From Pseudomonadota bacterium (GTDB lineage Bacteria; Pseudomonadota; Gammaproteobacteria; Burkholderiales; Burkholderiaceae_C), in NCBI GenBank assembly GCA_963205335.1, contig CAUJIM010000105.1, forward strand, positions 1-35,472: DNA of 35,472 nt. The letters are read 5' to 3'. Shown one piece after another: positions 1-8,814 of this stretch; the stretch's first letter is position 1; every line of letters begins with the position of its first letter. Both the position numbers and the translations under genes were made by a program. The notes beneath the pieces were generated by a model. The model was not told the origin of the DNA, ran no database searches, and worked only from the letters and a program-made list of their open reading frames with translations.

Positions 1-1259
1 CGCTCAAGCTGTTCCTCACCGGCGTCAGCCCGCTGGAATACATGGCGCACCGGGGCTTCGCCCACGTCGGCCGCCAGTACCCCGGCGCCGGCCCGCGCGT
101 GGCCTGCCTGATGCAGAGCCTGGACGAGATCCGCCACTCGCAGACGCAGATCCACTCGCTGTCCAACTACAACAAGCACTACAACGGCTTCGCCAACTGG
201 CGCCACCAGCACGACCGCGTGGGGTACCTGACGGTGCCCAAGAGTTTCTTCGACGACGCCGAGAGCGCCGGGCCGTTCGAGTTCATCGTGGCCATCGGCT
301 TCGCGTTCGAATACGTGCTCACCAACCTGCTGTTCGTGCCCTTCATCAGCGGCGCGGCCTACAACGGCGACATGGGCGCCATGGCCTTCGGCTTCTCGGC
401 GCAGTCCGACGAGGCGCGCCACATGACCCTGGGGCTGGAAGTCATCAAGTTCATCCTGGAGCAGGACCCGGCCAACCTGCCCATCGTGCAGGCCTGGCTG
501 GACAAGTGGTTCTGGCGCGGCTACCGCGTGCTCACGCTGGTGGCCATGATGATGGACTACATGCTGCCCAAGCGCGTGATGAGCTGGAAGGAAGCCTGGG
601 AGACCTACGCCGAGCAGAACGGCGGCGCCCTGTTCGCCGACCTGGCGCGCTACGGCATCAAGGTGCCCGCCGGCTGGGAACAGGCCTGCAAGGACAAGGA
701 CCACCTGAGCCACCAGGCCTGGAACACGTTCTACAACTACGGCGCCGCGGCTCCCTTCCACACCTGGGCGCCGAGCGAGGCCGACATGAAGTGGCTGAGC
801 GAGAAGTACCCCGACACCTTCGACAAGTACTACCGCCCGGTGTGGGAGCACTACGCGAAGGAGCAGGCCGAGGGCCGGCGCTTCTACAACAAGACGCTGC
901 CCATGCTGTGCCAGACCTGCCAGATCCCGATGTTCTTCACCGAGCCGGACGACCCGACCAAGATCGCCTACCGCGAGAGCGACTGGCGCGGCCAGAAATA
1001 CCACTTCTGCTCCGACGGCTGCAAGCACATCTTCGACAACGAGCCCGAGAAGTACGTCCAGAGCTGGCTGCCGGTGCACCAGATCTACCAGGGCAACTGC
1101 TTCGAGCCCGACGTCGATCCGACCAAGCCCGACTTCGATCCGCTGATGGAGGTGCTGCGCTGGTACAAGATGGAGTTCGGCCGCGACAACCTGGACTACG
1201 CCGACTCGCAGGACAAGAAGAACTTCGAGGCCTGGCGCGCGCAGGCCACCGGCAACTGA
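1..1259 (+). CDS. dmpN: Phenol hydroxylase P3, diiron oxygenase large subunit (5' partial)
   Basis: This is the oxygenase alpha subunit of a multicomponent phenol hydroxylase, which converts phenol to catechol using O2 and electrons from the P5 reductase. The open frame runs in from base 3, so about 100 N-terminal residues of the usual ~515 lie outside the window; the Met codon at 42 is internal. All six diiron ligands of the bacterial multicomponent monooxygenase family can be placed with family spacing, counting from the first visible codon: E12, E42 and H45 (in LDEIRHSQ), E103 (FAFEYVLTN), E137 and H140 (SDEARHMT). The C-terminal part has the Cys-rich YHS-like segment (CQTCQIP ... FCSDGCKHIFDNEPEKY) typical of DmpN/TouA proteins. 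It is followed 77 bp downstream by the P4 subunit. The family is certain; I cannot tell the substrate range among phenol and methylphenols. Confidence 0.95.
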   Translation, partial: LKLFLTGVSPLEYMAHRGFAHVGRQYPGAGPRVACLMQSLDEIRHSQTQIHSLSNYNKHYNGFANWRHQHDRVGYLTVPKSFFDDAESAGPFEFIVAIGFAFEYVLTNLLFVPFISGAAYNGDMGAMAFGFSAQSDEARHMTLGLEVIKFILEQDPANLPIVQAWLDKWFWRGYRVLTLVAMMMDYMLPKRVMSWKEAWETYAEQNGGALFADLARYGIKVPAGWEQACKDKDHLSHQAWNTFYNYGAAAPFHTWAPSEADMKWLSEKYPDTFDKYYRPVWEHYAKEQAEGRRFYNKTLPMLCQTCQIPMFFTEPDDPTKIAYRESDWRGQKYHFCSDGCKHIFDNEPEKYVQSWLPVHQIYQGNCFEPDVDPTKPDFDPLMEVLRWYKMEFGRDNLDYADSQDKKNFEAWRAQATGN

Positions 1260-1336
1260 TGCACGGTGCGCGGCCCGCTGGCCGGGCTGCGCGCCGCATT
1301 GCACCCGACAGACCCGAAAAGACTGGAGACACACCC

Positions 1337-1693
1337 ATGGCCGTCACATCCGCCGCCCCCTACGACTTTCCGCAACAAGACAGCGTCGACAAGTTCCCCG
1401 CGCCGCTGCTGTACATCGGCTGGGAAGACCACAAGATGTTCTGCGCGCCGTTCTGCGTGCCCATGCCGCCCAGCACCAAATTCGGCGACATGGTCCAGGG
1501 CGCTCTGCCCGGCATCTTCGGCGCGCACCCCGACTTCGGGCGCATCGACTGGAACCAGGCCGAATGGTTCGTCTCGGGCAAACCCTTCAAGCCCGAGATG
1601 GACAAGACCGTGGCCGAGAACGGCCTGGGCCACAAGAGCGTGATCCGTTTCCGCACGCCCGGACTGACGGGCCTGAAGGGTTCCTGTTTCTGA
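1337..1693 (+). CDS. dmpO: Phenol hydroxylase P4 subunit
   Basis: A 118-residue protein matching the length and position of DmpO, the small (gamma) subunit of the phenol hydroxylase oxygenase. It shows the family's PLLYIGWEDHKMFCAPFCVP core at residues 23-42 and the C-terminal end TGLKGSCF. The ATG follows a GGAGA ribosome site at 1325-1329. It has no cofactor motif, as expected for a structural subunit. It lies between the large subunit and the reductase, the standard order N-O-P. A half copy of the dispersed repeat follows its stop codon. Confidence 0.93.
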   Translation: MAVTSAAPYDFPQQDSVDKFPAPLLYIGWEDHKMFCAPFCVPMPPSTKFGDMVQGALPGIFGAHPDFGRIDWNQAEWFVSGKPFKPEMDKTVAENGLGHKSVIRFRTPGLTGLKGSCF

Positions 1694-1719
1694 GGTGAAT
1701 CAGCCTCCGGACGGCTCGT

Positions 1720-1750
1720 GACAAGCGCGAGCAGCTATTGGATTTGAAGT
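1720..1750. repeat. Half copy of dispersed palindromic repeat
   Basis: ACAAGCGCGAGCAGCTATTGG followed by ATTTGAAG resembles the right half of the repeat seen in full at 18375-18437 (CAAGCGCT ... AGCTAT ... TTTGAA order, reverse orientation). It fills most of the 70-bp spacer between dmpO and dmpP. No complete hairpin forms here. Confidence 0.6.
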
Positions 1751-1763
1751 CGACGAGTACCCC

Positions 1764-2831
1764 ATGAGCCACCAGCTCACCATTGAACCGATCGGCCAGG
1801 TGATCGAGGTCGAGGAAGACCAGACCATCCTCGACGCCGCCCTGCGCGCCGGCATCTACCTGCCGCATGCCTGCTGCCACGGCCTGTGCGCCACCTGCAA
1901 GATCCAGGTTGCCGATGGCGAGATCGAGCATGGCGAGGCCAGCAATTTCGCGCTGATGGACTACGAGCGCGACGAGGGCAAGGCGCTGGCCTGCTGCGCC
2001 ACGCTGCAGTCCGACGTGGTGATCGAGGCCGAGATCGACGAAGAGCCGGATGCGCGCAACCTTCCCGTGCAGGACTACGCCGGCACCGTCTCGCGCATCG
2101 AAAGCCTCACGCCCACCATCAAGGGCGTGTGGATCGCGCTGGATGCGCCGATCGACTTCCAGGCCGGGCAGTACATCAACCTGCAGGTTCCTGGCGAGGC
2201 CACGGCGCGCGCCTTCTCCATCGCCAGCGCCCCGGCGCAGGCCCATGAGATCGAGCTGAACATCCGCCACGTGCCCGGCGGCAAGGGCACCGGCTGGGTG
2301 CACCAGCATCTCAAGGCGGGCGACAAGGTGAGCCTGTCGGGGCCCTACGGGCGCTTTTTCGTGCGCGCCTCGGCGCACGACAAGGAAGGGCTGGGCTACC
2401 TGTTCCTGGCCGGCGGCTCGGGCCTGTCCAGCCCGCGCTCCATGGTGCTGGACTTGCTGGCCGCCGGCTGCGACAAGCCCATCACCCTGGTCAACGGCGC
2501 CCGCTCGCGCGAGGAGCTGTACCACCACGACGAGTTCGAGCGCCTGGCGGCCGAGCATGCCAACTTCACCTATGTGCCGGCCCTGTCGGGCGAACCCGAA
2601 GGCAGCGGCTGGAGCGGCGCGCGCGGCTACGTGCACGAGGCCGCCAAGGCGCACTTCGGCAACGACTTCCGCGGCCACAAGGCCTACCTGTGCGGCCCGC
2701 CCCTGATGATCGACGCCTGCATCACCACGCTGATGCAGGGGCGGCTGTTCGAGCGCGACATCTACACTGAGAAATTCATCTCCGCGGCGGATGCGCAGCA
2801 GGTGCGCAGCCCGCTGTTCCGCAAGATCTGA
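1764..2831 (+). CDS. dmpP: Phenol hydroxylase P5, NADH-dependent FAD/[2Fe-2S] reductase
   Basis: A 355-residue reductase that passes electrons from NADH through FAD and a [2Fe-2S] cluster to the diiron oxygenase. Residues 1-90 are a plant-type ferredoxin domain with cluster ligands C37, C42, C45 and C77 (C-x4-C-x2-C ... C). Residues 100-205 form the FAD-binding barrel with RAFSIAS. The NAD-binding domain follows, with GGSGLSSPRSM and the C-terminal CGPPLMI motif. Length and domain order match DmpP. The stop is 8 bp before the ferredoxin start, so the two genes are probably translationally linked. Confidence 0.95.
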   Translation: MSHQLTIEPIGQVIEVEEDQTILDAALRAGIYLPHACCHGLCATCKIQVADGEIEHGEASNFALMDYERDEGKALACCATLQSDVVIEAEIDEEPDARNLPVQDYAGTVSRIESLTPTIKGVWIALDAPIDFQAGQYINLQVPGEATARAFSIASAPAQAHEIELNIRHVPGGKGTGWVHQHLKAGDKVSLSGPYGRFFVRASAHDKEGLGYLFLAGGSGLSSPRSMVLDLLAAGCDKPITLVNGARSREELYHHDEFERLAAEHANFTYVPALSGEPEGSGWSGARGYVHEAAKAHFGNDFRGHKAYLCGPPLMIDACITTLMQGRLFERDIYTEKFISAADAQQVRSPLFRKI

Positions 2832-2839
2832 AGACCATC

Positions 2840-3187
2840 GTGGCCAACTACTACACCATCACCATAGACGACACCGGCGAGAGCTACCGCTGCGTGGACT
2901 ACCGTTCGGTGCTGCACGGCATGGAGGCGCTGGGCAGGAAGGGCATCCCCGTGGGCTGCCGCAGCGGCGGCTGCGGCGTGTGCAAGGTGCAGGTGGTCGA
3001 TGGCAGCTACGCCGGGCGCGTCATGAGCCGCGCCCACGTGAGCGAGCAGGAGGAGGCCGAGGGCTGCGTGCTCTCCTGCCGCATCCAGCCCACCAGCGAC
3101 CTGCACATCCGCGTGCTTGGAAAGATGAAGAAAAACGTGTGCCGGCCGCTGCCCGCGGCCGACGCCCCCCCCGTTCACTCAACCTGA
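2840..3187 (+). CDS. dmpQ: [2Fe-2S] ferredoxin for catechol 2,3-dioxygenase reactivation
   Basis: A 115-residue chloroplast-type ferredoxin of the DmpQ/XylT group. These proteins re-reduce the active-site iron of catechol 2,3-dioxygenase after oxidative inactivation. Cluster ligands are C40, C45, C48 (GCRSGGCGVC) and C80 (VLSCRI). It starts with GTG at 2840, because no ATG lies between the preceding stop and the conserved N-terminus. The ribosome site is weak, suggesting coupling to dmpP upstream. The dioxygenase follows 19 bp after its stop, the classical Q-B order. Confidence 0.92.
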   Translation: MANYYTITIDDTGESYRCVDYRSVLHGMEALGRKGIPVGCRSGGCGVCKVQVVDGSYAGRVMSRAHVSEQEEAEGCVLSCRIQPTSDLHIRVLGKMKKNVCRPLPAADAPPVHST

Positions 3188-3206
3188 AAGCGAAAAGGAG
3201 ACCACC

Positions 3207-4133
3207 ATGGCAATGACTGGCGTTTTGCGCCCCGGGCACGCACAGATCCGCGTGCTCGACCTGGAAGAATCGGTCAAGTTCTACACCGACGTCATGGGCC
3301 TGAAGTACCAGGGTCGCGACAGCCAGGGGCGGGCCTACTTCAAGACCCGCGCCGAGCGCGATCACAACAGCATCATCCTGCGCCAGGCGGACCGCGCGGG
3401 CCTGGACTTCTTCGGCTACAAGGTGCTCGACAAGGCCACGCTCGAAGACCTGGACAGGAAGCTGCAGGCGCACGGCGTGAAGACCGAGCGCATCCCCGCG
3501 GGCGACCTGCTGGAGACCGGCGAGCGCGTGCGCTTCAAGATCCCGACCGGCCAGACCATCGAGCTCTACGCCGAGAAGAAGGCCGTGGGCAGCGCGGTGG
3601 GCAGCACCAACCCGGACATGGACGTGCTCGACCAGCCCGGCATCACGCCGATCCGCCTGGACCACTGCCTGGTCTACGGCACCGACCTGGACGGCTCGAC
3701 CGAGCTGTTCACCAAGGTGCTCGGCTTCACCCTGGTCGAGCGCGTCAAGCTCGAGGACGGCAAGACGGACCTGGGCGTGTGGCTCACCTGCAGCGCCAAG
3801 GCACACGACATCGCCATCGTGCGCCACGGCGAAGACGACAAGCTGCACCACGTGTCGTTCCAGCTCGGCACCTGGGAGCAGGTGCTGCGCGCGGCCGACA
3901 TCATGAGCAAGAACCGCGTCTCGATCGACATCGGCCCGACGCGCCACGGCATCACCAACGGCACGACGATCTACTTCTTCGACCCCTCGGGCAACCGCCT
4001 CGAGACCTTCGCCGGCGGCTACGACCACTACCCCGACATGCAGCCCATCACCTGGACCTGGGACGAGGTGGGCGCCGGCATCTTCTACCACGACCGCAAG
4101 CTCAACGAAGCCTTCCTGACCGTGGTGACCTGA
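3207..4133 (+). CDS. dmpB: Catechol 2,3-dioxygenase (extradiol)
   Basis: A 308-residue two-domain extradiol dioxygenase that opens catechol next to its hydroxyls to give 2-hydroxymuconic semialdehyde. The Fe(II) ligands H153 (RLDHCLVYG), H214 (DKLHHVSFQ) and E266 (GNRLETFAGG) fall within one residue of XylE/DmpB numbering. Y256 and H247, matching the conserved second-sphere Tyr and His, are also present. The start is set by an AAGGAG ribosome site at 3196-3201. A GC-rich inverted repeat follows the stop. Family and reaction are certain; preference among catechol, 3- and 4-methylcatechol cannot be read from sequence. Confidence 0.96.
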   Translation: MAMTGVLRPGHAQIRVLDLEESVKFYTDVMGLKYQGRDSQGRAYFKTRAERDHNSIILRQADRAGLDFFGYKVLDKATLEDLDRKLQAHGVKTERIPAGDLLETGERVRFKIPTGQTIELYAEKKAVGSAVGSTNPDMDVLDQPGITPIRLDHCLVYGTDLDGSTELFTKVLGFTLVERVKLEDGKTDLGVWLTCSAKAHDIAIVRHGEDDKLHHVSFQLGTWEQVLRAADIMSKNRVSIDIGPTRHGITNGTTIYFFDPSGNRLETFAGGYDHYPDMQPITWTWDEVGAGIFYHDRKLNEAFLTVVT

Positions 4134-4153
4134 GAAGGTCCGAGCGCCCCGCT

Positions 4154-4252
4154 CCTTCCCCCCTCCGGGGGAAGGCCGGGATGGGGGCCGGGCCCCGGCG
4201 CTCCGGATGCGCTGCCCGCCCCCCATGCCAACCCTCCCCCTCGGGGGGAGGG
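4154..4252. repeat. GC-rich nested inverted repeat (BIME/REP-like)
   Basis: Two C-run/G-run hairpins, CCTTCCCCCCTCCGGGGGAA (4154-4173) and CCCTCCCCCTCGGGGGGAGG (4232-4251), face each other. The flanking bases continue the pairing, so 4154-4193 and about 4213-4252 are imperfect reverse complements around a short central loop. It fills the gap between dmpB and the glcG-like gene and ends in TTTCTTTTTT at 4255-4264, so it could also attenuate read-through. Confidence 0.7.
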
Positions 4253-4276
4253 AGTTTCTTTTTTGGAGAACCGCCG

Positions 4277-4705
4277 ATGAGCCACAGCGTCGAGCAACGC
4301 ACCATCACCGCCGAAGCGGCCAATGCCGCCGTTGTCGCGGCCGTCGCCAGGGCCGGGCAGCTCGGCATCCGCATCAACGCGGCCGTCACCGATGGTTCGG
4401 GCGTGCTGGCCGCGTTCCTGCGCATGCCCGGCGCCTTCCTGCACTCGGTGGACATCGCCATCGACAAGGCCTACACCGCCGCCGGCTTCGGCTTCGCCAC
4501 CGCGCAGTGGGCCGGCATCCTGCAGGGCGACGAGGCGCTGCGCCTGGGCATGCCGGTGCGCCCGCGCAACGTGGTGTTCGGCGGCGGCCTGCCGATCCGC
4601 GAGGGCGGCGTGCTGATCGGCGGCATCGGCGTCTCCGGCGGTTCGGCCGAGCAGGACGCCGAATGCGCGCGCGCCGGCCTCATGGCGCTGGGGTTGGACG
4701 CGTAG
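4277..4705 (+). CDS. GlcG/HbpS family protein
   Basis: A 142-residue protein of the GlcG/HbpS (DUF336) family. Members bind heme or small ligands, or are accessory proteins of catabolic operons; no enzymatic role is established. Visible family features are the AVTDGSG turn near residue 38, the KAYTAAGFGF stretch, and the Gly-rich GGGLPIREGGVLIGG and GVSGGSAEQDAECARAG blocks. No signal peptide is visible, so it should be cytoplasmic. The GGAGA ribosome site at 4265-4269 fixes the ATG at 4277. Similar genes accompany phenol and catechol clusters in Comamonadaceae to my recollection. The exact function is unknown. Confidence 0.85.
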   Translation: MSHSVEQRTITAEAANAAVVAAVARAGQLGIRINAAVTDGSGVLAAFLRMPGAFLHSVDIAIDKAYTAAGFGFATAQWAGILQGDEALRLGMPVRPRNVVFGGGLPIREGGVLIGGIGVSGGSAEQDAECARAGLMALGLDA

Positions 4706-4743
4706 CCGGTCCGGACAGATTTACTGACTAGCGAGAGCACGAC

Positions 4744-6204
4744 ATGAAAGAGTTCCTGAACTTCATCAACGGCGAGTACGTCAAGAGCGCCAGCGGCAAG
4801 ACCTTCGACAACCGCAACCCGGTCGACAACAGCGTGATCGGCAGGGTGCACGAGGCCGGCCGGCCCGAGGTGGATGCGGCGGTGGCCGCGGCCAAGGCGG
4901 CGCTGCAGGGCGACTGGGGCCGCATGTCGGTGGTCGAGCGCTGCAAGCTGCTCGATGCGCTCGCCGCCGGCATCAACGACCGTTTCGACGACTTCCTGCA
5001 GGCCGAGATCGCGGACACCGGCAAGCCCAACCACCTGGCCTCGCACGTCGACATCCCGCGCGGCGCGGCCAACTTCCAGATCTTCATCGACACCATCAAG
5101 AGCGTCTCGACCGAGTCATTCAACATGCGCACGCACGACGGCAAGACGGCGCTCAGCTACGGCGTGCGCGTGCCGCGCGGCGTGATCGCCGTGGTCTGCC
5201 CGTGGAACCTGCCGCTGCTCCTGATGACCTGGAAGGTCGGCCCGGCGCTGGCCTGCGGCAACACCGTGGTCGTCAAGCCCTCGGAGGAAACCCCCGCCAC
5301 CGCCACGCTGCTGGGCGAGGTGATGAACCAGGTCGGCATGCCCAAGGGCGTGTACAACGTGGTGCACGGCTTCGGCCCCGACTCGGCGGGCGAATTCCTC
5401 ACCCGCCACCCCGACGTGAACGGCATCACCTTCACCGGCGAGACGCGCACCGGCGAGGCCATCATGAAGGCCGCCGCCGAGGGCATCCGCCCGGTGTCGA
5501 TGGAGCTCGGCGGCAAGAACGCCGCCGTGGTGTTCGCCGACTGCGACTTCCAGGTGGCGGTGGACACCGTCACCCGCTCGTGCTTCGAGAACGCCGGCCA
5601 GGTCTGCCTGGGCACCGAGCGCGTGTATGTGGAGCGCCCGATCTTCGACAGGTTCGTCGCCGCGCTCAAGCTCAAGGCCGAGACCATGACCCCCGGCCTG
5701 CCGTTCGACCCCGCCACCAAGATCGGCCCGGTGATCAGCAAGGAGCACCAGGCCAAGGTGCTGGGCTACTACAAGAAGGCGGTTGAGGAGGGCGCCACCG
5801 TGGTCACCGGCGGCGGCATGCCCGACATGCCCGAGGCACTCAAGGACGGCTGCTGGGTGCAGCCCACCATCTGGACCGGCCTGCCCGAGACGGCCAGCGT
5901 GATCACCGAGGAGATCTTCGGCCCCTGCTGCCACATCGCCCCGTTCGACAGCGAGCAGGAGGTGCTGGCCAAGGTCAACAAGAACCGCTACGGCCTGGCC
6001 ACGGCCATCTTCACGCAGGACATCGGCCGCGCCAACCGCATGGCGCAGGGCATCCACGTGGGCCTGGCCTGGATCAACAGCTGGTTCCTGCGCGACCTGC
6101 GCACCTCGTTTGGCGGATCGAAGCAGTCGGGTATCGGCCGCGAGGGCGGCGTGCATTCGCTGGAGTTCTACACTGACCTGCGCAACGTGATGGTCAAGTT
6201 CTGA
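4744..6204 (+). CDS. dmpC: 2-hydroxymuconic semialdehyde dehydrogenase
   Basis: A 486-residue aldehyde dehydrogenase that oxidises the ring-cleavage product 2-hydroxymuconic semialdehyde to 4-oxalocrotonate with NAD+. The catalytic residues of the ALDH superfamily are present: N155 (CPWNLP), E254 (MELGGKNA) and the nucleophile C288 (NAGQVCLGTERV). Length matches DmpC/XylG. It follows the glcG-like gene by 38 bp. The hydrolase DmpD, which would handle ketone products of 3-substituted catechols, is not next to it, so the operon is built around the dehydrogenase branch. Confidence 0.94.
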   Translation: MKEFLNFINGEYVKSASGKTFDNRNPVDNSVIGRVHEAGRPEVDAAVAAAKAALQGDWGRMSVVERCKLLDALAAGINDRFDDFLQAEIADTGKPNHLASHVDIPRGAANFQIFIDTIKSVSTESFNMRTHDGKTALSYGVRVPRGVIAVVCPWNLPLLLMTWKVGPALACGNTVVVKPSEETPATATLLGEVMNQVGMPKGVYNVVHGFGPDSAGEFLTRHPDVNGITFTGETRTGEAIMKAAAEGIRPVSMELGGKNAAVVFADCDFQVAVDTVTRSCFENAGQVCLGTERVYVERPIFDRFVAALKLKAETMTPGLPFDPATKIGPVISKEHQAKVLGYYKKAVEEGATVVTGGGMPDMPEALKDGCWVQPTIWTGLPETASVITEEIFGPCCHIAPFDSEQEVLAKVNKNRYGLATAIFTQDIGRANRMAQGIHVGLAWINSWFLRDLRTSFGGSKQSGIGREGGVHSLEFYTDLRNVMVKF

Positions 6205-6210
6205 ACCGAA

Positions 6211-6258
6211 ACGACCGCCAGCGCTTGCTGGACAAGCGCTGGCAGCTTCTTTTTTGAT
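6211..6258. repeat. Dispersed palindromic repeat / intercistronic hairpin
   Basis: A perfect 10-bp stem, GCCAGCGCTT (6217-6226) and AAGCGCTGGC (6234-6243) with a 7-base loop, is followed by a T-rich run (6249-6255) and GATAG. It fills the dmpC-dmpE spacer. It has the shape of a Rho-independent terminator but is also a full member of the repeat family found at 18375 and 26013. It may reduce read-through or protect the upstream mRNA end. Confidence 0.75.
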
Positions 6259-6267
6259 AGTTCACCC

Positions 6268-7050
6268 ATGCAAGCCAAAATCATCAAGCAACTGGGCGAT
6301 GCGCTGTACGACGCGCTCGCCGCCGGCAAGACGCTGGCGCCGCTCACCAGCCGCCACGAGGGCATCACCATCGACGACGCCTACGCCATCCAGCAGCAGC
6401 TCATGAAGCGGCGCCTGGCCGCCGGCGAGAAGGTGATCGGCAAGAAGATCGGCGTCACCAGCCAGGCGGTGATGGACATGCTGGGCGTGGGCCAGCCCGA
6501 CTTTGGCTGGCTCACCGATGCCATGGTCTACAACGAGGGCGAGTCCATCCCGATGAGCCGCCTGATCCAGCCCAAGGCCGAGGGCGAGATCGCCTTCGTG
6601 CTCAAGAAGACGCTCAAGGGCCCGGGCGTCAGCGTGGCCGACGTGCTGGCCGCCACCGATGGCGTGATGGCCTGCTTCGAGATCGTCGATTCGCGCATCG
6701 AGAACTGGAAGATCAAGATCCAGGACACCGTGGCCGACAACGCCAGCTGCGGCGTGTTCGTGCTCGGCGACCGGCTGGTCGACGTGCGCGACGTCGATCT
6801 CACCACCTGCGGCATGGTGCTGGAGAAGAACGGCGAGATCGCCGCCACCGGCGCCGGCGCCGCCGCCATGGGCCACCCGGCCAACGCCGTGGCCTGGCTG
6901 GCCAACACGCTGGGCGCGCACGGCATTGCGCTGGAGGCGGGCGAGGTGGTGCTGTCGGGCTCGCTCGGCATCATGGTGCCGGTCAAGGCCGGCGACAACC
7001 TGCGCGTCACCATCGGCGGCATCGGCGGCTGCTCGGTGCGCTTCGTCTGA
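6268..7050 (+). CDS. dmpE: 2-oxopent-4-enoate hydratase
   Basis: A 260-residue vinylpyruvate hydratase that adds water to 2-hydroxypenta-2,4-dienoate to form 4-hydroxy-2-oxovalerate. The divalent-metal ligands of the hydratase/decarboxylase family are visible as E105 and E107 (PKAEGEIAF) and E138 (MACFEIVDSR). It is a paralogue of the decarboxylase gene at 9864, sharing the C-terminal CSVRFV/SVSVRFV ending. I call this one the hydratase because it precedes the aldehyde dehydrogenase-aldolase pair as in dmp and mhp operons. A swap of the two names is the main uncertainty. Confidence 0.88.
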   Translation: MQAKIIKQLGDALYDALAAGKTLAPLTSRHEGITIDDAYAIQQQLMKRRLAAGEKVIGKKIGVTSQAVMDMLGVGQPDFGWLTDAMVYNEGESIPMSRLIQPKAEGEIAFVLKKTLKGPGVSVADVLAATDGVMACFEIVDSRIENWKIKIQDTVADNASCGVFVLGDRLVDVRDVDLTTCGMVLEKNGEIAATGAGAAAMGHPANAVAWLANTLGAHGIALEAGEVVLSGSLGIMVPVKAGDNLRVTIGGIGGCSVRFV

Positions 7051-7061
7051 GGTCGGTCCGC

Positions 7062-7856
7062 ATGGACTTGCAACTGGCGGGCAAGCGCGCCCTGGTCACC
7101 GGCTCCACCGCGGGCATCGGCTTCGCCATCGCCTGCGAGCTGGCGCGCGAGGGCGCGGCCGTGGTGCTCAACGGCCGCGATGGCGCGCGCGTGGCACAGG
7201 CCGTGCAGCGCCTGCAGGCCGGCGTGCCGCAGGCCCAGGCCAGCGGCGTGGCCGCCGACGTGGCCACGGCAGCGGGCTGCGAGCAACTGGCCCAGGCCGG
7301 TGCAGGCGTGGACATCCTGGTGAACAACTTCGGCATCTTCGACCCGCGGCCGTTCCAGGCCATCGACGACGGCCAGTGGCAGCGCTTCTTCGACGCCAAC
7401 GTGATGAGCGGCGTGCGCCTGGCGCGCGCCCTGCTGCCCGCCATGCAGGCGGCGGGCTGGGGCCGCGTGGTGTTCATCAACAGCGAGTCCGGCGTGAACC
7501 CGCCGACCGAGATGATCCACTACGGCATGAGCAAGGCGGCGCAGCTGTCCGTCTCGCGCGGGCTGGCGCAGCACTGCGCGGGCAGCGGCGTCACCGTCAA
7601 CGCGGTGCTGCCCGGCCCCACGCGCACCGAGGGCGTGGCTGCCTTCTTCGCCAAGCTGGCGGCCGAGCAGGGCGTGGACCTGGCCGAGGCCGAGCGGCGC
7701 TTCTTCGCCCAGGCGCGGCCCACTTCGCTGCTGCGCCGCTTCATCGATCCGTCCGAGGTGGCCGCGCTGGTCGCCTACGTCTGCAGCCCCCGCTCCGCCG
7801 CCACCAACGGCGCCGCCCTGCGGGTGGAGGGCGGCATCCTGTCTTCGATCTGTTGA
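7062..7856 (+). CDS. Short-chain dehydrogenase/reductase within the meta-cleavage operon
   Basis: A 264-residue classical SDR. The cofactor loop TGSTAGIG lies at residues 13-20, an NNFG variant of the NNAG motif at 88-91, and the catalytic residues are S141, Y154 and K158. It should therefore be an active NAD(P)-dependent dehydrogenase or reductase. It sits 11 bp after dmpE and 19 bp before dmpF, so it is transcribed with them, but no SDR is needed in the textbook pathway. It may act on an aldehyde or ring-cleavage side product, or on a dihydrodiol-type precursor; the substrate cannot be read from sequence. Confidence 0.88.
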   Translation: MDLQLAGKRALVTGSTAGIGFAIACELAREGAAVVLNGRDGARVAQAVQRLQAGVPQAQASGVAADVATAAGCEQLAQAGAGVDILVNNFGIFDPRPFQAIDDGQWQRFFDANVMSGVRLARALLPAMQAAGWGRVVFINSESGVNPPTEMIHYGMSKAAQLSVSRGLAQHCAGSGVTVNAVLPGPTRTEGVAAFFAKLAAEQGVDLAEAERRFFAQARPTSLLRRFIDPSEVAALVAYVCSPRSAATNGAALRVEGGILSSIC

Positions 7857-7875
7857 CTTTTTTCAGAGGATTCCC

Positions 7876-8790
7876 ATGAGCCAGAAAATCAAATGCGCCC
7901 TGATCGGGCCCGGCAACATCGGCACCGACCTGCTCGCCAAGCTGCAGAGGAGCCCGGTGCTCGAGCCGGTATGGATGGTCGGCATCGACCCCACGTCCGA
8001 CGGCCTCAAGCGCGCGCGCGAGATGGGCATCAAGACCACCGACCAGGGTGTCGACGGCCTGGTGCCGCACATCCGGCAGGACGGCGTGCAGATCGTCTTC
8101 GACGCCACCAGCGCCTACGTGCATGCGGAAAACTCCCGCAAGGTCATCGAGCAGGGCGCGATGATGGTGGACCTCACCCCCGCCGCCATCGGCCCCTACT
8201 GCGTGCCGCCGGTCAACCTGAAGGCGCACGTCGGCCAGCGCGAGATGAACGTCAACATGGTCACCTGCGGCGGCCAGGCCACCATCCCCATGGTCGCGGC
8301 CGTCAGCCGCGTGCAGCCCGTGGCCTACGGCGAGATCGTCGCCACGGTGTCGAGCAAGTCCGCCGGCCCCGGCACGCGCAAGAACATCGACGAGTTCACC
8401 CGCACCACCGCCGGCGCGATCGAGAAGGTGGGCGGCGCCAAGAAGGGCAAGGCCATCATCATCATCAACCCGGCCGAGCCGCCGCTGATCATGCGCGACA
8501 CCGTGCACTGCCTGACCGAGACCGAGCCCGACCAGGCCGCGATCACCCAGAGCATCAAGGACATGATGGTCGAGGTGCAGAAGTACGTGCCCGGCTACCG
8601 CCTGGTCAACGGCCCGGTGTTCGACGGCAAGCGCATCTCGGTCTACCTGGAGGTCGAGGGCCTGGGCGATTACCTGCCCAAGTACTCCGGCAACCTGGAC
8701 ATCATGACCGCCGCCGCCGCGCGCACCGCCGAGATGTTCGCCGAGGAAATCCTCGCCGGGCGCCTCAGGCTGGAACCCGCCGCCGCCTGA
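7876..8790 (+). CDS. dmpF: Acetaldehyde dehydrogenase (acylating)
   Basis: A 304-residue CoA-dependent aldehyde dehydrogenase that converts acetaldehyde from the aldolase to acetyl-CoA with NAD+. The N-terminal NAD-binding motif is GPGNIGTD (residues 11-18), and the nucleophilic cysteine is C131 in [12 protein letters not shown], next to DmpF numbering (C132). In this family the enzyme forms a tunnel-linked complex with the aldolase encoded directly downstream (24-bp gap). The AGAGGA ribosome site at 7865-7870 supports the start. Confidence 0.96.
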   Translation: MSQKIKCALIGPGNIGTDLLAKLQRSPVLEPVWMVGIDPTSDGLKRAREMGIKTTDQGVDGLVPHIRQDGVQIVFDATSAYVHAENSRKVIEQGAMMVDLTPAAIGPYCVPPVNLKAHVGQREMNVNMVTCGGQATIPMVAAVSRVQPVAYGEIVATVSSKSAGPGTRKNIDEFTRTTAGAIEKVGGAKKGKAIIIINPAEPPLIMRDTVHCLTETEPDQAAITQSIKDMMVEVQKYVPGYRLVNGPVFDGKRISVYLEVEGLGDYLPKYSGNLDIMTAAAARTAEMFAEEILAGRLRLEPAAA

Positions 8791-8814
8791 ACCGAGATTC
8801 GAAAGGACATTGAC

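Noticed and set aside
4134-4276. Short CRISPR-like or tandem repeat array
   Set aside because: The units are inverted, occur once each, and have no regular spacers; no cas genes are near.
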